A stretch of DNA of 64,000 nucleotides from Mycolicibacterium agri (lineage in GTDB: Bacteria; Actinomycetota; Actinomycetes; Mycobacteriales; Mycobacteriaceae): positions 62,001 to 126,000 of the forward strand of contig NZ_PDCP01000001.1 in assembly GCF_002553505.1 (NCBI RefSeq), read 5' to 3'. The notes beneath the pieces were generated by a model that was given only the letters and a program-made list of their open reading frames with translations, searched no databases and was not told the DNA's origin. Positions 41,042 to 52,245 of this stretch are shown here, piece after piece (the first letter of the stretch is position 1; each line of letters opens with the position of its first letter). A program made the translations under genes and the position numbers.

Positions 41042-43162
41042 ATGTCGCAGGCGTCAGCGACCGTCACCGACGAGCAGTTTGCCGCACGCGAACTGGTCCG
41101 TAGCTGGGCGGCCAGCGCCCACGCTCCCGCTGCGGCCAGGCGCATTGAGCAGGGCGATCCGACGGCATGGCGCGAACCGTACGCGGGGCTGGCGCAACTG
41201 GGCCTGTTCGGCGTGGCGTTGCCGGAGGACGCGGGCGGGGCCGGCGGCACGGTGGACGACCTGTGCGCGATGGTCGACGAGGCGGCCGCCGCGATTGTGC
41301 CGGGACCGGTCGCCACCACAGCGTTGGCCACGCTCGTCGTGCCGAGTTTGCACGCCGACTTGCTGGAGGCGCTGGCGAGCGGGCAGCGCACCGCGGGATT
41401 GGCGCTGAGCGCGGACCTCGAATACGCCGACGGGCGCGTGTCGGGCAGCGCCGAATACGTGCTGGGCGCCGACCCCGAAGGCGTGCTGCTGCTGCCCGCG
41501 GGAGATGACTTCGTGCTTGTCGACGCCACCGGGGCGGGCGTCACCGTCGAGGCGCTGACGCCGACCGACTTCTCGCGTCCGCTGGCGCGGGTGGTGCTGG
41601 CCGACGCCTCGGCCGAGGTGCTGCCGGTGTCGGGACGACGCGTCACCGACCTCGCCGCGACGGTGCTGGCCGCCGAGGCCGCCGGGGTGGCGAGGTGGAC
41701 GCTGCAGACGGCCACCGAGTACGCGAAGGTTCGCGAGCAGTTCGGCAAGCCGATCGGCAGCTTTCAGGCCATCAAGCACATGTGCGCCGAGATGCTGTTG
41801 CGCTCCGAACAGGTTTCGGTGGCCGCCGTCGATGCCGCCCGCGCCGCCGGGGGTTCCGACGACGCGCAGCTGTCCGTCGCCGCCGCTGTGGCCGCCGCTG
41901 CGGGCATCGACCTCGCCAGGCAGAACGCCAAGGACTGCATCCAGGTGCTCGGCGGCATCGGCATCACCTGGGAGCACGACGCGCACCTGTATCTGCGCCG
42001 GGCATACGGGATTTCGCAGTTCCTCGGCGGTCCGTCGAGGTGGCTGCGACGCGTCGCCGAGCTGACCAAGCAGGGCATCCGCCGCGAGCTGCACATCGAT
42101 CTGGCGTCGGTCGAGCATTTGGCGCCCGAGATCGCCGCTGCCATCGCCGATGTCGCCGCCCAGCCCGTCGAGAAGCGGCAGAAGGCGCTCGCCGAGGCGG
42201 GTCTACAGGCGCCGCACTGGCCGCGGCCCTACGGCCGCGACGCGTCACCGGCCGAGCAGCTGTTGATCGACCGCGAACTGGCCGCCGCGGGCGTCGAGCG
42301 ACCGGATCTGGTGATCGGCTGGTGGGCGGCGCCGACCATCCTCGAGCACGGCAGCCCCGCGCAGATCGAACGGTTCGTGCCGCCGACGCTGAGCGGCGAG
42401 CTGTTCTGGTGCCAGCTGTTCAGCGAGCCGGGCGCAGGCTCCGACCTGGCGTCGCTGCGAACGAAAGCCGTTCGAGCCGAGTCGGGTTGGAAGCTGACCG
42501 GCCAGAAGGTGTGGACGTCGGCGGCGCACAAGGCGCAGTGGGGAGTGTGCCTGGCGCGCACCGACCCCGACGCGCCGAAGCACAAGGGGATCACGTACTT
42601 CCTCGTCGACATGTCCTCGCCGGGCATCGACATCAGGCCGCTGCGTGAGATCACCGGCGACGACCTGTTCAACGAGGTGTTCCTCGACGAGGTGTTCGTG
42701 CCCGACGAGATGGTCGTCGGCGAGGTGAACGACGGTTGGCGGCTGGCCCGCACGACGCTGGCCAACGAGCGCGTCGCGATGGCGCACGGCACCGCGCTCG
42801 GCAATCCGATGGAGGAAGTGCTGCGCACGGTGACGACGCTCGAACTGGACCCGGCGGATCAGGATCGGTTGGGCCGGTTGATCGTTGCCGCGCAGGTCGG
42901 CTCGCTGCTCGACCAGCGCATCGCCGAACTCGCCGTCGGCGGCGCGGACCCCGGCCCGCAGTCCAGCGCCCGCAAGCTGATCGGCGTGCGGTACCGCCAG
43001 GCGCTGTCGGAGTTCCGGATGGAGCTGTCCGACGGCGCGGGCATCGTCGACAACCAGCCGGTGCACGACTTTCTCAACACGCGCTGCCTGACCATCGCGG
43101 GCGGCACGGAGCAGATCCTGCTCTCGATGGCCGGCGAACGGCTGCTCGGCCTGCCGCGGTGA
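41042..43162 (+). CDS. fadE34: Acyl-CoA dehydrogenase FadE34 (ChsE3-type)
   Basis: The 706-residue protein is two acyl-CoA dehydrogenase modules in tandem: the first half (about 1-350) resembles the FadE32/33-type half and the second (about 360-706) carries the FAD-binding LFSEPGAGSDLASLRTKA, TGQKVWTSAAHKAQWG and the C-terminal GGTEQILLSMAGERLLGLPR. M. tuberculosis FadE34 (ChsE3) oxidises the C5 side-chain CoA ester of cholesterol, where most steroid enzymes of this type are two-gene heterotetramers. AGGAG lies 10 bases before the ATG. KstR palindrome upstream. Confidence 0.94.
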   Translation: MSQASATVTDEQFAARELVRSWAASAHAPAAARRIEQGDPTAWREPYAGLAQLGLFGVALPEDAGGAGGTVDDLCAMVDEAAAAIVPGPVATTALATLVVPSLHADLLEALASGQRTAGLALSADLEYADGRVSGSAEYVLGADPEGVLLLPAGDDFVLVDATGAGVTVEALTPTDFSRPLARVVLADASAEVLPVSGRRVTDLAATVLAAEAAGVARWTLQTATEYAKVREQFGKPIGSFQAIKHMCAEMLLRSEQVSVAAVDAARAAGGSDDAQLSVAAAVAAAAGIDLARQNAKDCIQVLGGIGITWEHDAHLYLRRAYGISQFLGGPSRWLRRVAELTKQGIRRELHIDLASVEHLAPEIAAAIADVAAQPVEKRQKALAEAGLQAPHWPRPYGRDASPAEQLLIDRELAAAGVERPDLVIGWWAAPTILEHGSPAQIERFVPPTLSGELFWCQLFSEPGAGSDLASLRTKAVRAESGWKLTGQKVWTSAAHKAQWGVCLARTDPDAPKHKGITYFLVDMSSPGIDIRPLREITGDDLFNEVFLDEVFVPDEMVVGEVNDGWRLARTTLANERVAMAHGTALGNPMEEVLRTVTTLELDPADQDRLGRLIVAAQVGSLLDQRIAELAVGGADPGPQSSARKLIGVRYRQALSEFRMELSDGAGIVDNQPVHDFLNTRCLTIAGGTEQILLSMAGERLLGLPR

Positions 43163-43165
43163 CCG

Positions 43166-43744
43166 TCAGCTGAACGTGGTCTGCGCGCAGGCCGTCGGCG
43201 TCGTCAGGTTCACCCCGCCGTAGACCACCTGGATCTGGGAGCACGCATAGAAGTTCGACTTCGTGTCGGGGCGCCCGTAGGTCCAGTCGGTGGGCACCGA
43301 GTCGCCGTCGGCCTTGAACCGCTCGATCGGCCCACCGCCGAAGTAGGTGATCGAGATCTCGACGTTGTTGAGCGCCCGGTACATCTTCGAGAGCACGTTC
43401 TCGTGGTTGGCGCCCTTGGTCTCGCGCGGGTTACCCGCCGGCGCGCTGTAGGACGCCTCCTGCCAGGTGTCGCGGCTGGAACTGCGCAACGTGATGGTCT
43501 GGCGGGCCCAGGTGTCGCCGGGAAATCCGATCGGGCCGTCCGGCGTCAGCAGGTTGGCGGTGGTGTCGAAGAAGCACCTGTTCTCCGCCGCCACGCAGTT
43601 GGCGTTGACGTGCATCTCGATCGAGGTGGCCGGGTCGACGGGGATCGAGGTGGTGGCCGAGTTCGCCGCGGCCGAAGCGTGCGCAGGCGCAATCAGCGCC
43701 GCGATCGTCAGTGCCCCCGCACTTGCTGCTGCAAGCCGTTTCAT
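43166..43744 (-). CDS. Secreted protein (Rv3572-like)
   Basis: The 192-residue protein begins with a clear Sec signal peptide (MKRLAAASAGALTIAALIAPAHASA, cleavage near residue 25) and then a beta-rich domain with four cysteines (NANCVAAENRC, YACSQ, TACAQ) likely paired as disulfides. Nothing in it is catalytic to my eye. It matches Rv3572 by place, lying between fadE34 and kshB. It follows kshB by 21 bases in the same direction, so may be in the KstR-controlled transcript. The ATG at 43744 is chosen over a TTG two codons upstream. Confidence 0.82.
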   Translation of the reverse strand: MKRLAAASAGALTIAALIAPAHASAAANSATTSIPVDPATSIEMHVNANCVAAENRCFFDTTANLLTPDGPIGFPGDTWARQTITLRSSSRDTWQEASYSAPAGNPRETKGANHENVLSKMYRALNNVEISITYFGGGPIERFKADGDSVPTDWTYGRPDTKSNFYACSQIQVVYGGVNLTTPTACAQTTFS

Positions 43745-43765
43745 CGCCAAGAACCTATCCCGTCG

Positions 43766-44833
43766 CTATTCGTCGTAGGTGACTTCGACGGAATCCGACC
43801 GCGGCCGGGCCTGGCAGCCGAGGATCAGCCCCTCGTCGAGGTCCTGCTGCTCGAGCACGTCGTTGTTCTCCATCTCGACCTCGCCGCTCTTCTTCAGCAC
43901 CGCGCACGCGCCGCAGTGGCCCTCGCGGCACGAGAACGGCGCATCGAGGCCCTTGTCCAGCAGCACGTCGAGCAGCTTGGCGTTGCGCGGCCAGCGCACT
44001 TCGTGCGTTTCGCCGTCGAGTGTGACGATCGCGGTGGCGGGACCCTCGTCGCTGTCGTCCTCGTCGATCACGACTGCAGCGAACGGGTCGGACTCCAACG
44101 ACTTGAACACCTCGATGTGGATGCGCTCGGCCGGCGTACCGGCGTTGCGCATCGCCTCTTCGGCGGCCGCCATGAACGGCGCGGGCCCGCAGATGTAGGC
44201 GTCGTGGCCGGCGTAGGGCGCCGCGAGCGCGGACAGCGCAGCCGCGGTCGGAAGCCCCTGCACCGACTCCAGCCAGTGCACCACCGTCAGCCGGTCCGGA
44301 TATTTGGCGGCCAGTTCGCGCAGCGCGCCGCCGAAGATGACGGACTTCTCGTCGCGGTTGGCATAGATCAGCACCACCCGGCCGTTGCCCTCGGCCAGCG
44401 CCGACTTGCAGATCGACATCATCGGTGTGATGCCGCTGCCGGCGGCCAGCAGCAGGAAGTCGGTGTCCAGCGTCTTGGGCACGAAGGTGCCCGACGGGGC
44501 CAGCACGTGGATGCGCATGCCGGGATGGGCGTTGTCGCACAGCCAGTGCGAGGCGTAGCCGCCGTCGGTGCGCTTGACGGTGACGGTCATCGGGTCGCCG
44601 GTGAACGGCGAACTGCACAACGAATAGCAGCGGGCCACCGAACCGGTGCGGTCGCTCGGCACGCGGAGGGTGAGGAACTGCCCGGGCGAGTAGCGCAGCC
44701 GCTCGGCCGGGATCTCGGGGTCGTTCGGCCCGTCGGGCACCGCGAACACGAGCGACCGCGCGTCGTCGGTCTCCTCGACGACGTCGGCCACCAGCAGTTC
44801 CAGCACGTGGCTGCCGAGCGGCTCGTCGGTCAC
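43766..44833 (-). CDS. kshB: 3-ketosteroid-9-alpha-hydroxylase reductase component KshB
   Basis: KshB passes electrons from NADH to the oxygenase KshA, which opens the B ring of the steroid nucleus. The 355-residue protein has a flavin domain with RCYSLCSSP (about residues 68-76), an NAD domain with GSGITPMMS (about 133-141) and a C-terminal plant-type [2Fe-2S] ferredoxin domain with cysteines at 302, 307, 310 and 340. The GTG start is preceded by GAGAAAGGA. A KstR-type site lies about 50 bases upstream. KshA is not in the window. Confidence 0.94.
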   Translation of the reverse strand: MTDEPLGSHVLELLVADVVEETDDARSLVFAVPDGPNDPEIPAERLRYSPGQFLTLRVPSDRTGSVARCYSLCSSPFTGDPMTVTVKRTDGGYASHWLCDNAHPGMRIHVLAPSGTFVPKTLDTDFLLLAAGSGITPMMSICKSALAEGNGRVVLIYANRDEKSVIFGGALRELAAKYPDRLTVVHWLESVQGLPTAAALSALAAPYAGHDAYICGPAPFMAAAEEAMRNAGTPAERIHIEVFKSLESDPFAAVVIDEDDSDEGPATAIVTLDGETHEVRWPRNAKLLDVLLDKGLDAPFSCREGHCGACAVLKKSGEVEMENNDVLEQQDLDEGLILGCQARPRSDSVEVTYDE

Positions 44834-44881
44834 GCGGCGTCCTTTCTCTCGCGGGCCGTTCGCGTTCTGAACGGTCGGAAT

Positions 44882-44895
44882 TAGAACAGGTTACA
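44882..44895. promoter_or_regulatory. KstR operator upstream of kshB
   Basis: TAGAACAGGTTACA matches TNNAACNNGTTNNA at every defined base, though the halves are not fully symmetrical. It lies 49 bases before the kshB start in the kshB-hsaA divergent gap. Confidence 0.8.
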
Positions 44896-44949
44896 GAAAT
44901 GCATGTGTGCAGGTCCAGCCGCCGCAGCAATAGGCTGCTCGACACAAAT

Positions 44950-44963
44950 CGTAACGTGTTCTA
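44950..44963. promoter_or_regulatory. KstR operator upstream of hsaA
   Basis: CGTAACGTGTTCTA keeps the AAC-N2-GTT core and a perfect right half but has C instead of T at the first position. It lies 71 bases before hsaA, in the same 200-base gap as the kshB site, so each divergent operon seems to have its own operator. Confidence 0.7.
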
Positions 44964-45033
44964 ATCTTTGTCTAGCGATCCGCTCTTCGTGCGAGGGCTC
45001 ATCGCCGGGTCCGTTCTCTCGGGAGGCAAATCA

Positions 45034-48019
<2,986 letters not shown>

Positions 48020-48021
48020 CG

Positions 48022-48600
48022 GTGTCGGCGCAGCGGCCAGCGAGCTCGATCGACCCGCGCACATTCCGCAATGTGCTCGGGCAGTTCTGCACCGGCATCA
48101 CGGTGATCACGACGATGCACGACGGTGTGCCCGTCGGCTTTGCGTGCCAGTCGTTCGCGGCGCTGTCGCTCGAACCGCCGTTGGTGTTGTTCTGCCCGAC
48201 GAAGGTGTCGCGCTCATGGAAGGCCATCGAGGCGTCCGGCAAGTTCTGCGTCAACGTGCTGCATGAGAATCAGCAGGACGTCTCGGCGAAGTTCGGCTCC
48301 AAGGCACCCGACAAGTTCGCCGGAATCGACTGGAGCGTATCGGAATTGGGCTCACCGGCGATCAAGGGCACGCTGGCGCACATCGACTGCACGGTGCATT
48401 CGGTGCACGACGGCGGCGATCACCTCGTCGTGTTCGGCGCGGTTCATTCGCTGACCGATGTGCCGCACAAGAAGCCGCGGCCGCTGCTGTTCTACCGCGG
48501 GCAGTACACCGGCATCGAACCGGACAAGACCAGGCCTGCGCATTGGCGCGACGACCTCGAGGCCTTCCTCACCGCGACCACCGACGACACCTGGCTCTAG
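48022..48600 (+). CDS. hsaB: Flavin reductase component HsaB
   Basis: HsaB reduces flavin with NADH for HsaA. The 192-residue flavin-reductase-like protein carries FRNVLGQFCTGITVITT (residues 15-31), GFACQSFAALSLEPPLVLFCPTKVSRSW (about 39-66) and the C-terminal LLFYRGQYTGI of the family. The GTG at 48022 fits the M. tuberculosis N-terminus MSAQ. In M. tuberculosis nat follows in this operon; here the operon ends and a convergent hydrolase overlaps the stop by four bases. Confidence 0.95.
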   Translation: MSAQRPASSIDPRTFRNVLGQFCTGITVITTMHDGVPVGFACQSFAALSLEPPLVLFCPTKVSRSWKAIEASGKFCVNVLHENQQDVSAKFGSKAPDKFAGIDWSVSELGSPAIKGTLAHIDCTVHSVHDGGDHLVVFGAVHSLTDVPHKKPRPLLFYRGQYTGIEPDKTRPAHWRDDLEAFLTATTDDTWL

Positions 48601-49364
48601 CAGCGCTCGTCGATGAACGCGATGATCGCGTCGGTTACCTCGCGATGCATGGTGTCGTTGAGGATGTCGTGACCGCCGCCGGGGAACTCCTTGATCTGAA
48701 GCGCCTCGATCTGCTCGGCGTATGCCCGCACCGCCCCGATCTGCGCGATCGGATCGACAACGCCGTGGACGGCAAGCGTCGGCACCGTCAGCTTCGGCAA
48801 ATCGTGGCCGAACCGGTCCCAGGCGGTGTCGAGCGCGCGGGCAAGCGGCGCACTGTCGGCGTCGGTGAACGCCAACGGGTCGTTCTCGAGCAGGTCCAGA
48901 TAGAAGGGGTCGTTGGACAGCCAGTGCGGGTCGAGGTCGAATGAGCTGTCGGTGTCCAGTAGCTCCGGTATCGGAATCAGCGGGGCGCCGGAGATGACCC
49001 CGGCGCGGTAACGGTCGGGCTGATCGAGCAGCCGGGCGAGAGTCACCACCGCCCCGAACGAGTGGCCCTGGGCGATCAGCGGCAGCCCGGGACGCTGCGC
49101 CTCGGCGATCTCGGTCAAGGTCTCGGCAAGCCGAGAGCTGTCGTCGATGGAGCCGAAGTCTCCCCGCACGCCGGGGCTCAGTCCGTGCCCGAACTGGTCC
49201 ACGGCCCACAGATCGATGCCCGCGGCGTTCAAAGCGAAGCCGTACCGGTGGTAGACGCCGGTGTGTTCACCGAACCCGTGCAGAAAGACGACGACGGCGC
49301 GCGGCTCGGGCGCCGGCCAATGACGGTAGTAGGCACGGCCTTTCGGGTGCTCAAGGAACGGCAT
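48597..49364 (-). CDS. Alpha/beta hydrolase, monoacylglycerol lipase type
   Basis: The 255-residue protein has VVFLHGFGEHTGVYHRYGFAL (oxyanion HGxxEH motif typical of monoacylglycerol lipases), the nucleophile GHSFGAV (about residues 101-107), and the acid and base in VHGVVDPIA and GGGHDILND near the C-terminus. It probably hydrolyses a lipid ester in the cytosol. It is not part of the known cholesterol pathway and lies where nat is found in M. tuberculosis. Confidence 0.86.
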   Translation of the reverse strand: MPFLEHPKGRAYYRHWPAPEPRAVVVFLHGFGEHTGVYHRYGFALNAAGIDLWAVDQFGHGLSPGVRGDFGSIDDSSRLAETLTEIAEAQRPGLPLIAQGHSFGAVVTLARLLDQPDRYRAGVISGAPLIPIPELLDTDSSFDLDPHWLSNDPFYLDLLENDPLAFTDADSAPLARALDTAWDRFGHDLPKLTVPTLAVHGVVDPIAQIGAVRAYAEQIEALQIKEFPGGGHDILNDTMHREVTDAIIAFIDERC

Positions 49365-49606
49365 ACCGTGAGTTTAGCTGTGATCTGGACCTCACGCTGC
49401 GAGTTAGTGAGACCTAACCCGCACGTCGCAGCCATTTGAACCGGCCGATTTCTGCCAACCGCCGATCAATTTCTGCCATCGGAATTAATCCTCTGACCTC
49501 GTGGTTTAGAGGGTCAGACCGGTTAGAAATCCCACAAGGACCGGCACCACGGAGTCCGAACCCAAAAGGCTCGAACACCAACAAGAGGAAAGAAGAAGGC
49601 ACCAAA

Positions 49607-49813
49607 ATGAAGAAGTTCGGGTTTGCTACAGTCATCGCCAGCGGTTTGGCTGCCGCGGTGTTCGGCTTCGCTGCTCCGGCACAGGCGGTCGCTCCCGCGG
49701 CCCCATCGGACGTGACGATCGCCAAGGGCGTCGATCACCTCGACTGGCTGAACGACATCCAGCAGCGGGCCAACGCGCCGCGAGTCGACAACTCGGTTCG
49801 CAGCCACCCGTAA
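49607..49813 (+). CDS. Small secreted protein, unknown function
   Basis: The 68-residue precursor has a textbook signal peptide (MKKFGFATVIASGLAAAVFGFAAPAQA) with cleavage near residue 27, leaving a mature peptide of about 41 residues with no cysteine: VAPAAPSDVTIAKGVDHL and so on, ending in RSHP. The ATG follows a purine-rich AGAGGAAAGAAGAAGG stretch. A strong terminator begins 13 bases after the stop. The upstream 242 bases hold a hairpin and a direct repeat. I do not recognise the family. Confidence 0.8.
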   Translation: MKKFGFATVIASGLAAAVFGFAAPAQAVAPAAPSDVTIAKGVDHLDWLNDIQQRANAPRVDNSVRSHP

Positions 49814-49826
49814 CCACACAGACCGA

Positions 49827-49858
49827 AAAGAGGGCGCCCCGGACGGGGTGCCCTCTTT
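49827..49858 (+). terminator. Rho-independent terminator of the small secreted gene
   Basis: A 14-bp stem (AAAGAGGGCGCCCC at 49827-49840 with 49845-49858; one G-T pair) with a four-base loop ends in TTTT. It also lies just past the stop of the convergent LysR gene, so it may serve both directions. Confidence 0.9.
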
Positions 49859-49876
49859 TGTTGGTCACCGGGGCGG

Positions 49877-50791
49877 TTATCGCGCGCCCAGCAGGACTTC
49901 GCGCTGGTCGTTCATCCGGCCCCGGATCGCCTTGACCACCGCGGCGACTTCGGGTCGCCGCAACGTCTCCGGCCGCGCGACGAGCCAATAGCTCAATTGA
50001 ACCGCGACCGTTTCTGGTAACACCCTGATCAGGTCGTAGTGCCGGTCGGCCATGAAACAGGGCAACAAGCCAATGCCCGCGGCGGCGCGGGTGGCTTCGA
50101 CGTGGACGAAAACGTTTGTCGAGGTCACCGATTCACGCATCGGGGGAGCGAAGCTCGGCGCCAGGTCGAGGTCGTCGACCTGCAGCATGGAGTCGATGAA
50201 ATAGACCAGGGGGAACCGCGCGAGGTCCTCGATGCTCTGCGGGCGGCCGTGTTCGGCGAGATATTCGCGGGCGCCGTACAGCCCGAGGCAGTAGTCGCCG
50301 AGCCGGATCGCTTCGGCTCGATGCACCTGCGGTTCGCCGACGACGACCTCGATGTCCACTCCGGATCGGCGTTGGCTGGCGCGTCGGGTGGTCGCGACGA
50401 TCTCGACCGCCACCTTGGGATGGCGCCGCTGGACCTCGGCGGCGGCAGGGGCTGCGATGTAGGCGCTGAAGCCGTCGGTCGCCGACATCCGCACCACCCC
50501 TTCGAGTCCGCGCGCTCCCGTCTCGTCAACGCCGAGTGAGCGCACCGCGGCTTCAACGGTTTCGGCCGCGGCGAGGGCTTCGCGGCCGAGGTCGGTCAGT
50601 TCCCAGCCGCCTGCGCCGCGGATGAGGACGCGACCGCCCAGCGACTGTTCGAGTGCGGCGATGCGCCGCGAAATCGTGGTGTGGTTGAGGCCCAATTCCT
50701 CGGCGGCAGTGGTGTAGCGTCCGGACCGCCCGACGGCCAGCAAAACGAGGAGGTCGTCGGGACTGGGACGGCGACCCGCCGGCAACGTCAT
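49877..50791 (-). CDS. LysR family transcriptional regulator
   Basis: The 304-residue protein has the LysR helix-turn-helix (LLAVGRSGRYTTAAEELGLNHTTISRRIAALEQSLGG, about residues 17-53) and a substrate-binding domain. It is divergent from an MHS transporter and a hydroxybutyrate dehydrogenase, so it probably senses the transported acid and controls that operon. The ATG at 50791 is chosen because an upstream start would cover the palindrome at 50793-50808. Confidence 0.9.
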   Translation of the reverse strand: MTLPAGRRPSPDDLLVLLAVGRSGRYTTAAEELGLNHTTISRRIAALEQSLGGRVLIRGAGGWELTDLGREALAAAETVEAAVRSLGVDETGARGLEGVVRMSATDGFSAYIAAPAAAEVQRRHPKVAVEIVATTRRASQRRSGVDIEVVVGEPQVHRAEAIRLGDYCLGLYGAREYLAEHGRPQSIEDLARFPLVYFIDSMLQVDDLDLAPSFAPPMRESVTSTNVFVHVEATRAAAGIGLLPCFMADRHYDLIRVLPETVAVQLSYWLVARPETLRRPEVAAVVKAIRGRMNDQREVLLGAR

Positions 50792-50792
50792 A

Positions 50793-50808
50793 TCTGCATT
50801 TTTGCAGA
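50793..50808. promoter_or_regulatory. Candidate LysR operator
   Basis: TCTGCATTTTTGCAGA is a perfect 6-4-6 palindrome starting one base before the LysR start codon and 90 bases before the transporter. It contains the T-N11-A form usual in LysR sites. It may mediate autoregulation and control of the divergent operon. Confidence 0.55.
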
Positions 50809-50898
50809 CAGATGCTGCGGTTTTGGCCATTGCGGGTGGGGGTAGGTGCATGAATACTCAACAGGTCTGTGGTTGGCGTCACACCAGGGGGGTTTCAG

Positions 50899-52245
50899 AT
50901 GACCGTTGCCGGGCCGGTACCGACCGGGCTCAAGCGCGTTGTGGTCGCCTCGATGGCAGGCACCGTCGTCGAGTGGTACGAGTTCTTCCTCTACGGCACC
51001 GCCGCCACGCTGGTCTTCAACAAGGTGTTCTTCCCCGCGGACGACAGCGCTTACGGCGCCATCTTCGCCGCATTCCTCACGTACGCGGTCGGGTTCATCG
51101 CCCGGCCCCTCGGCGGTGTGGTGTTCGGCCACTTCGGCGACAAGTACGGACGAAAGAAGCTGCTGCAGTTCGCGATTCTGCTTGTCGGAGTCGTGACGTT
51201 CCTGATGGGGTGCCTGCCGACCTACCAACAGATCGGTGTGTGGGCGCCGGTGCTGCTGGTGATCCTGCGGTTCCTGCAGGGCTTCGCGGTCGGTGGCGAA
51301 TGGGGTGGTGCGGTACTGCTCGTCGCCGAGCACAGCCCCATCCGGGAACGAGGCTTCTGGGCCAGTTGGCCGCAGGCGGCGGTGCCGCTCGGCAACATGC
51401 TCGCCACCGTCGTGCTGTGGGTGCTCACCGCGGTGCTGCCCGATGACGACTTTCTCTCATGGGGCTGGCGGATCGCGTTCTGGCTGTCGGCGGTCGTCGT
51501 GCTGATCGGCTACTACATTCGCACCAAGGTCAGCGACGCGCCGATCTTCGTGACGGTGCAGCAGGAGGTCGAACGCGTCAAGGCCGTGTCGTACGGCGTG
51601 GTTGAGGTGCTGAAGCGTTACCCGCGTGGAGTTTTCACGGCCATGGGGCTGCGGTTCGCCGAGAACATCATGTACTACCTCGTCGTCATCGTTTCCATCA
51701 CATATCTGAAGGTGCAGGTCGGTGTCGACACCAACGCGATCCTGCGGTACATGCTCGTGGCGCATCTCGTGCACTTCATCGTCATCCCTCTGATCGGCAG
51801 GTTGGCCGACCGAATCGGCCGCAGGCCGGTGTATTTCGCCGGCACCGTGCTCGCTGCCACGTGGGGATTCTTCGCGTTCCCGATGATGAACACCGCCAAC
51901 TATCTGCTCATCATCGCCGCGATCGTCGTCGGCCTGATCATTCACGCCCTGATGTACTCGCCGCAGCCGGCGATCATGGCGGAGATGTTCCCCACCCGGA
52001 TGCGGTATTCCGGTGTGTCGCTCGGCTATCAGGTGACTTCGATTGTCGCGGGCTCGGCGGCACCAGCGATTGCCGTGAAACTGTTGGAGATCTACAACTC
52101 CTGGGTGCCGATCGCGATCTACCTCGCCATCGCCGCGGCGATCACGCTGATCGCGGTCTTCTACATGCGGGAGACCAAGGGCCTGGATCTGGAGACCGTC
52201 GACCAGGCCGACCGCGACGATCTGGCGAGGGCCGGCATCGTATGA
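50899..52245 (+). CDS. MFS transporter, metabolite:H+ symporter (MHS) family
   Basis: The 448-residue protein has 12 predicted membrane segments and the MHS hallmarks: GTVVEWYEFFLYGTAA (helix 1, about residues 20-35), the GHFGDKYGRKK loop (about 82-92), GFAVGGEWGGAVLL (about 138-151) and a second DRIGRR loop (about 305-310). Family members import mono- and dicarboxylates. The stop overlaps the dehydrogenase ATG (ATGA), so a hydroxybutyrate-like acid is a reasonable substrate guess. Confidence 0.9.
   Translation: MTVAGPVPTGLKRVVVASMAGTVVEWYEFFLYGTAATLVFNKVFFPADDSAYGAIFAAFLTYAVGFIARPLGGVVFGHFGDKYGRKKLLQFAILLVGVVTFLMGCLPTYQQIGVWAPVLLVILRFLQGFAVGGEWGGAVLLVAEHSPIRERGFWASWPQAAVPLGNMLATVVLWVLTAVLPDDDFLSWGWRIAFWLSAVVVLIGYYIRTKVSDAPIFVTVQQEVERVKAVSYGVVEVLKRYPRGVFTAMGLRFAENIMYYLVVIVSITYLKVQVGVDTNAILRYMLVAHLVHFIVIPLIGRLADRIGRRPVYFAGTVLAATWGFFAFPMMNTANYLLIIAAIVVGLIIHALMYSPQPAIMAEMFPTRMRYSGVSLGYQVTSIVAGSAAPAIAVKLLEIYNSWVPIAIYLAIAAAITLIAVFYMRETKGLDLETVDQADRDDLARAGIV

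Noticed and set aside
49403..49418. GTTAG-N6-CTAAC inverted repeat upstream of the lipase-like gene, considered as an IdeR box
   Set aside because: It does not align with the 19-base IdeR consensus (TTAGGTTAGGCTAACCTAA) beyond the short arms, and no iron gene is adjacent.
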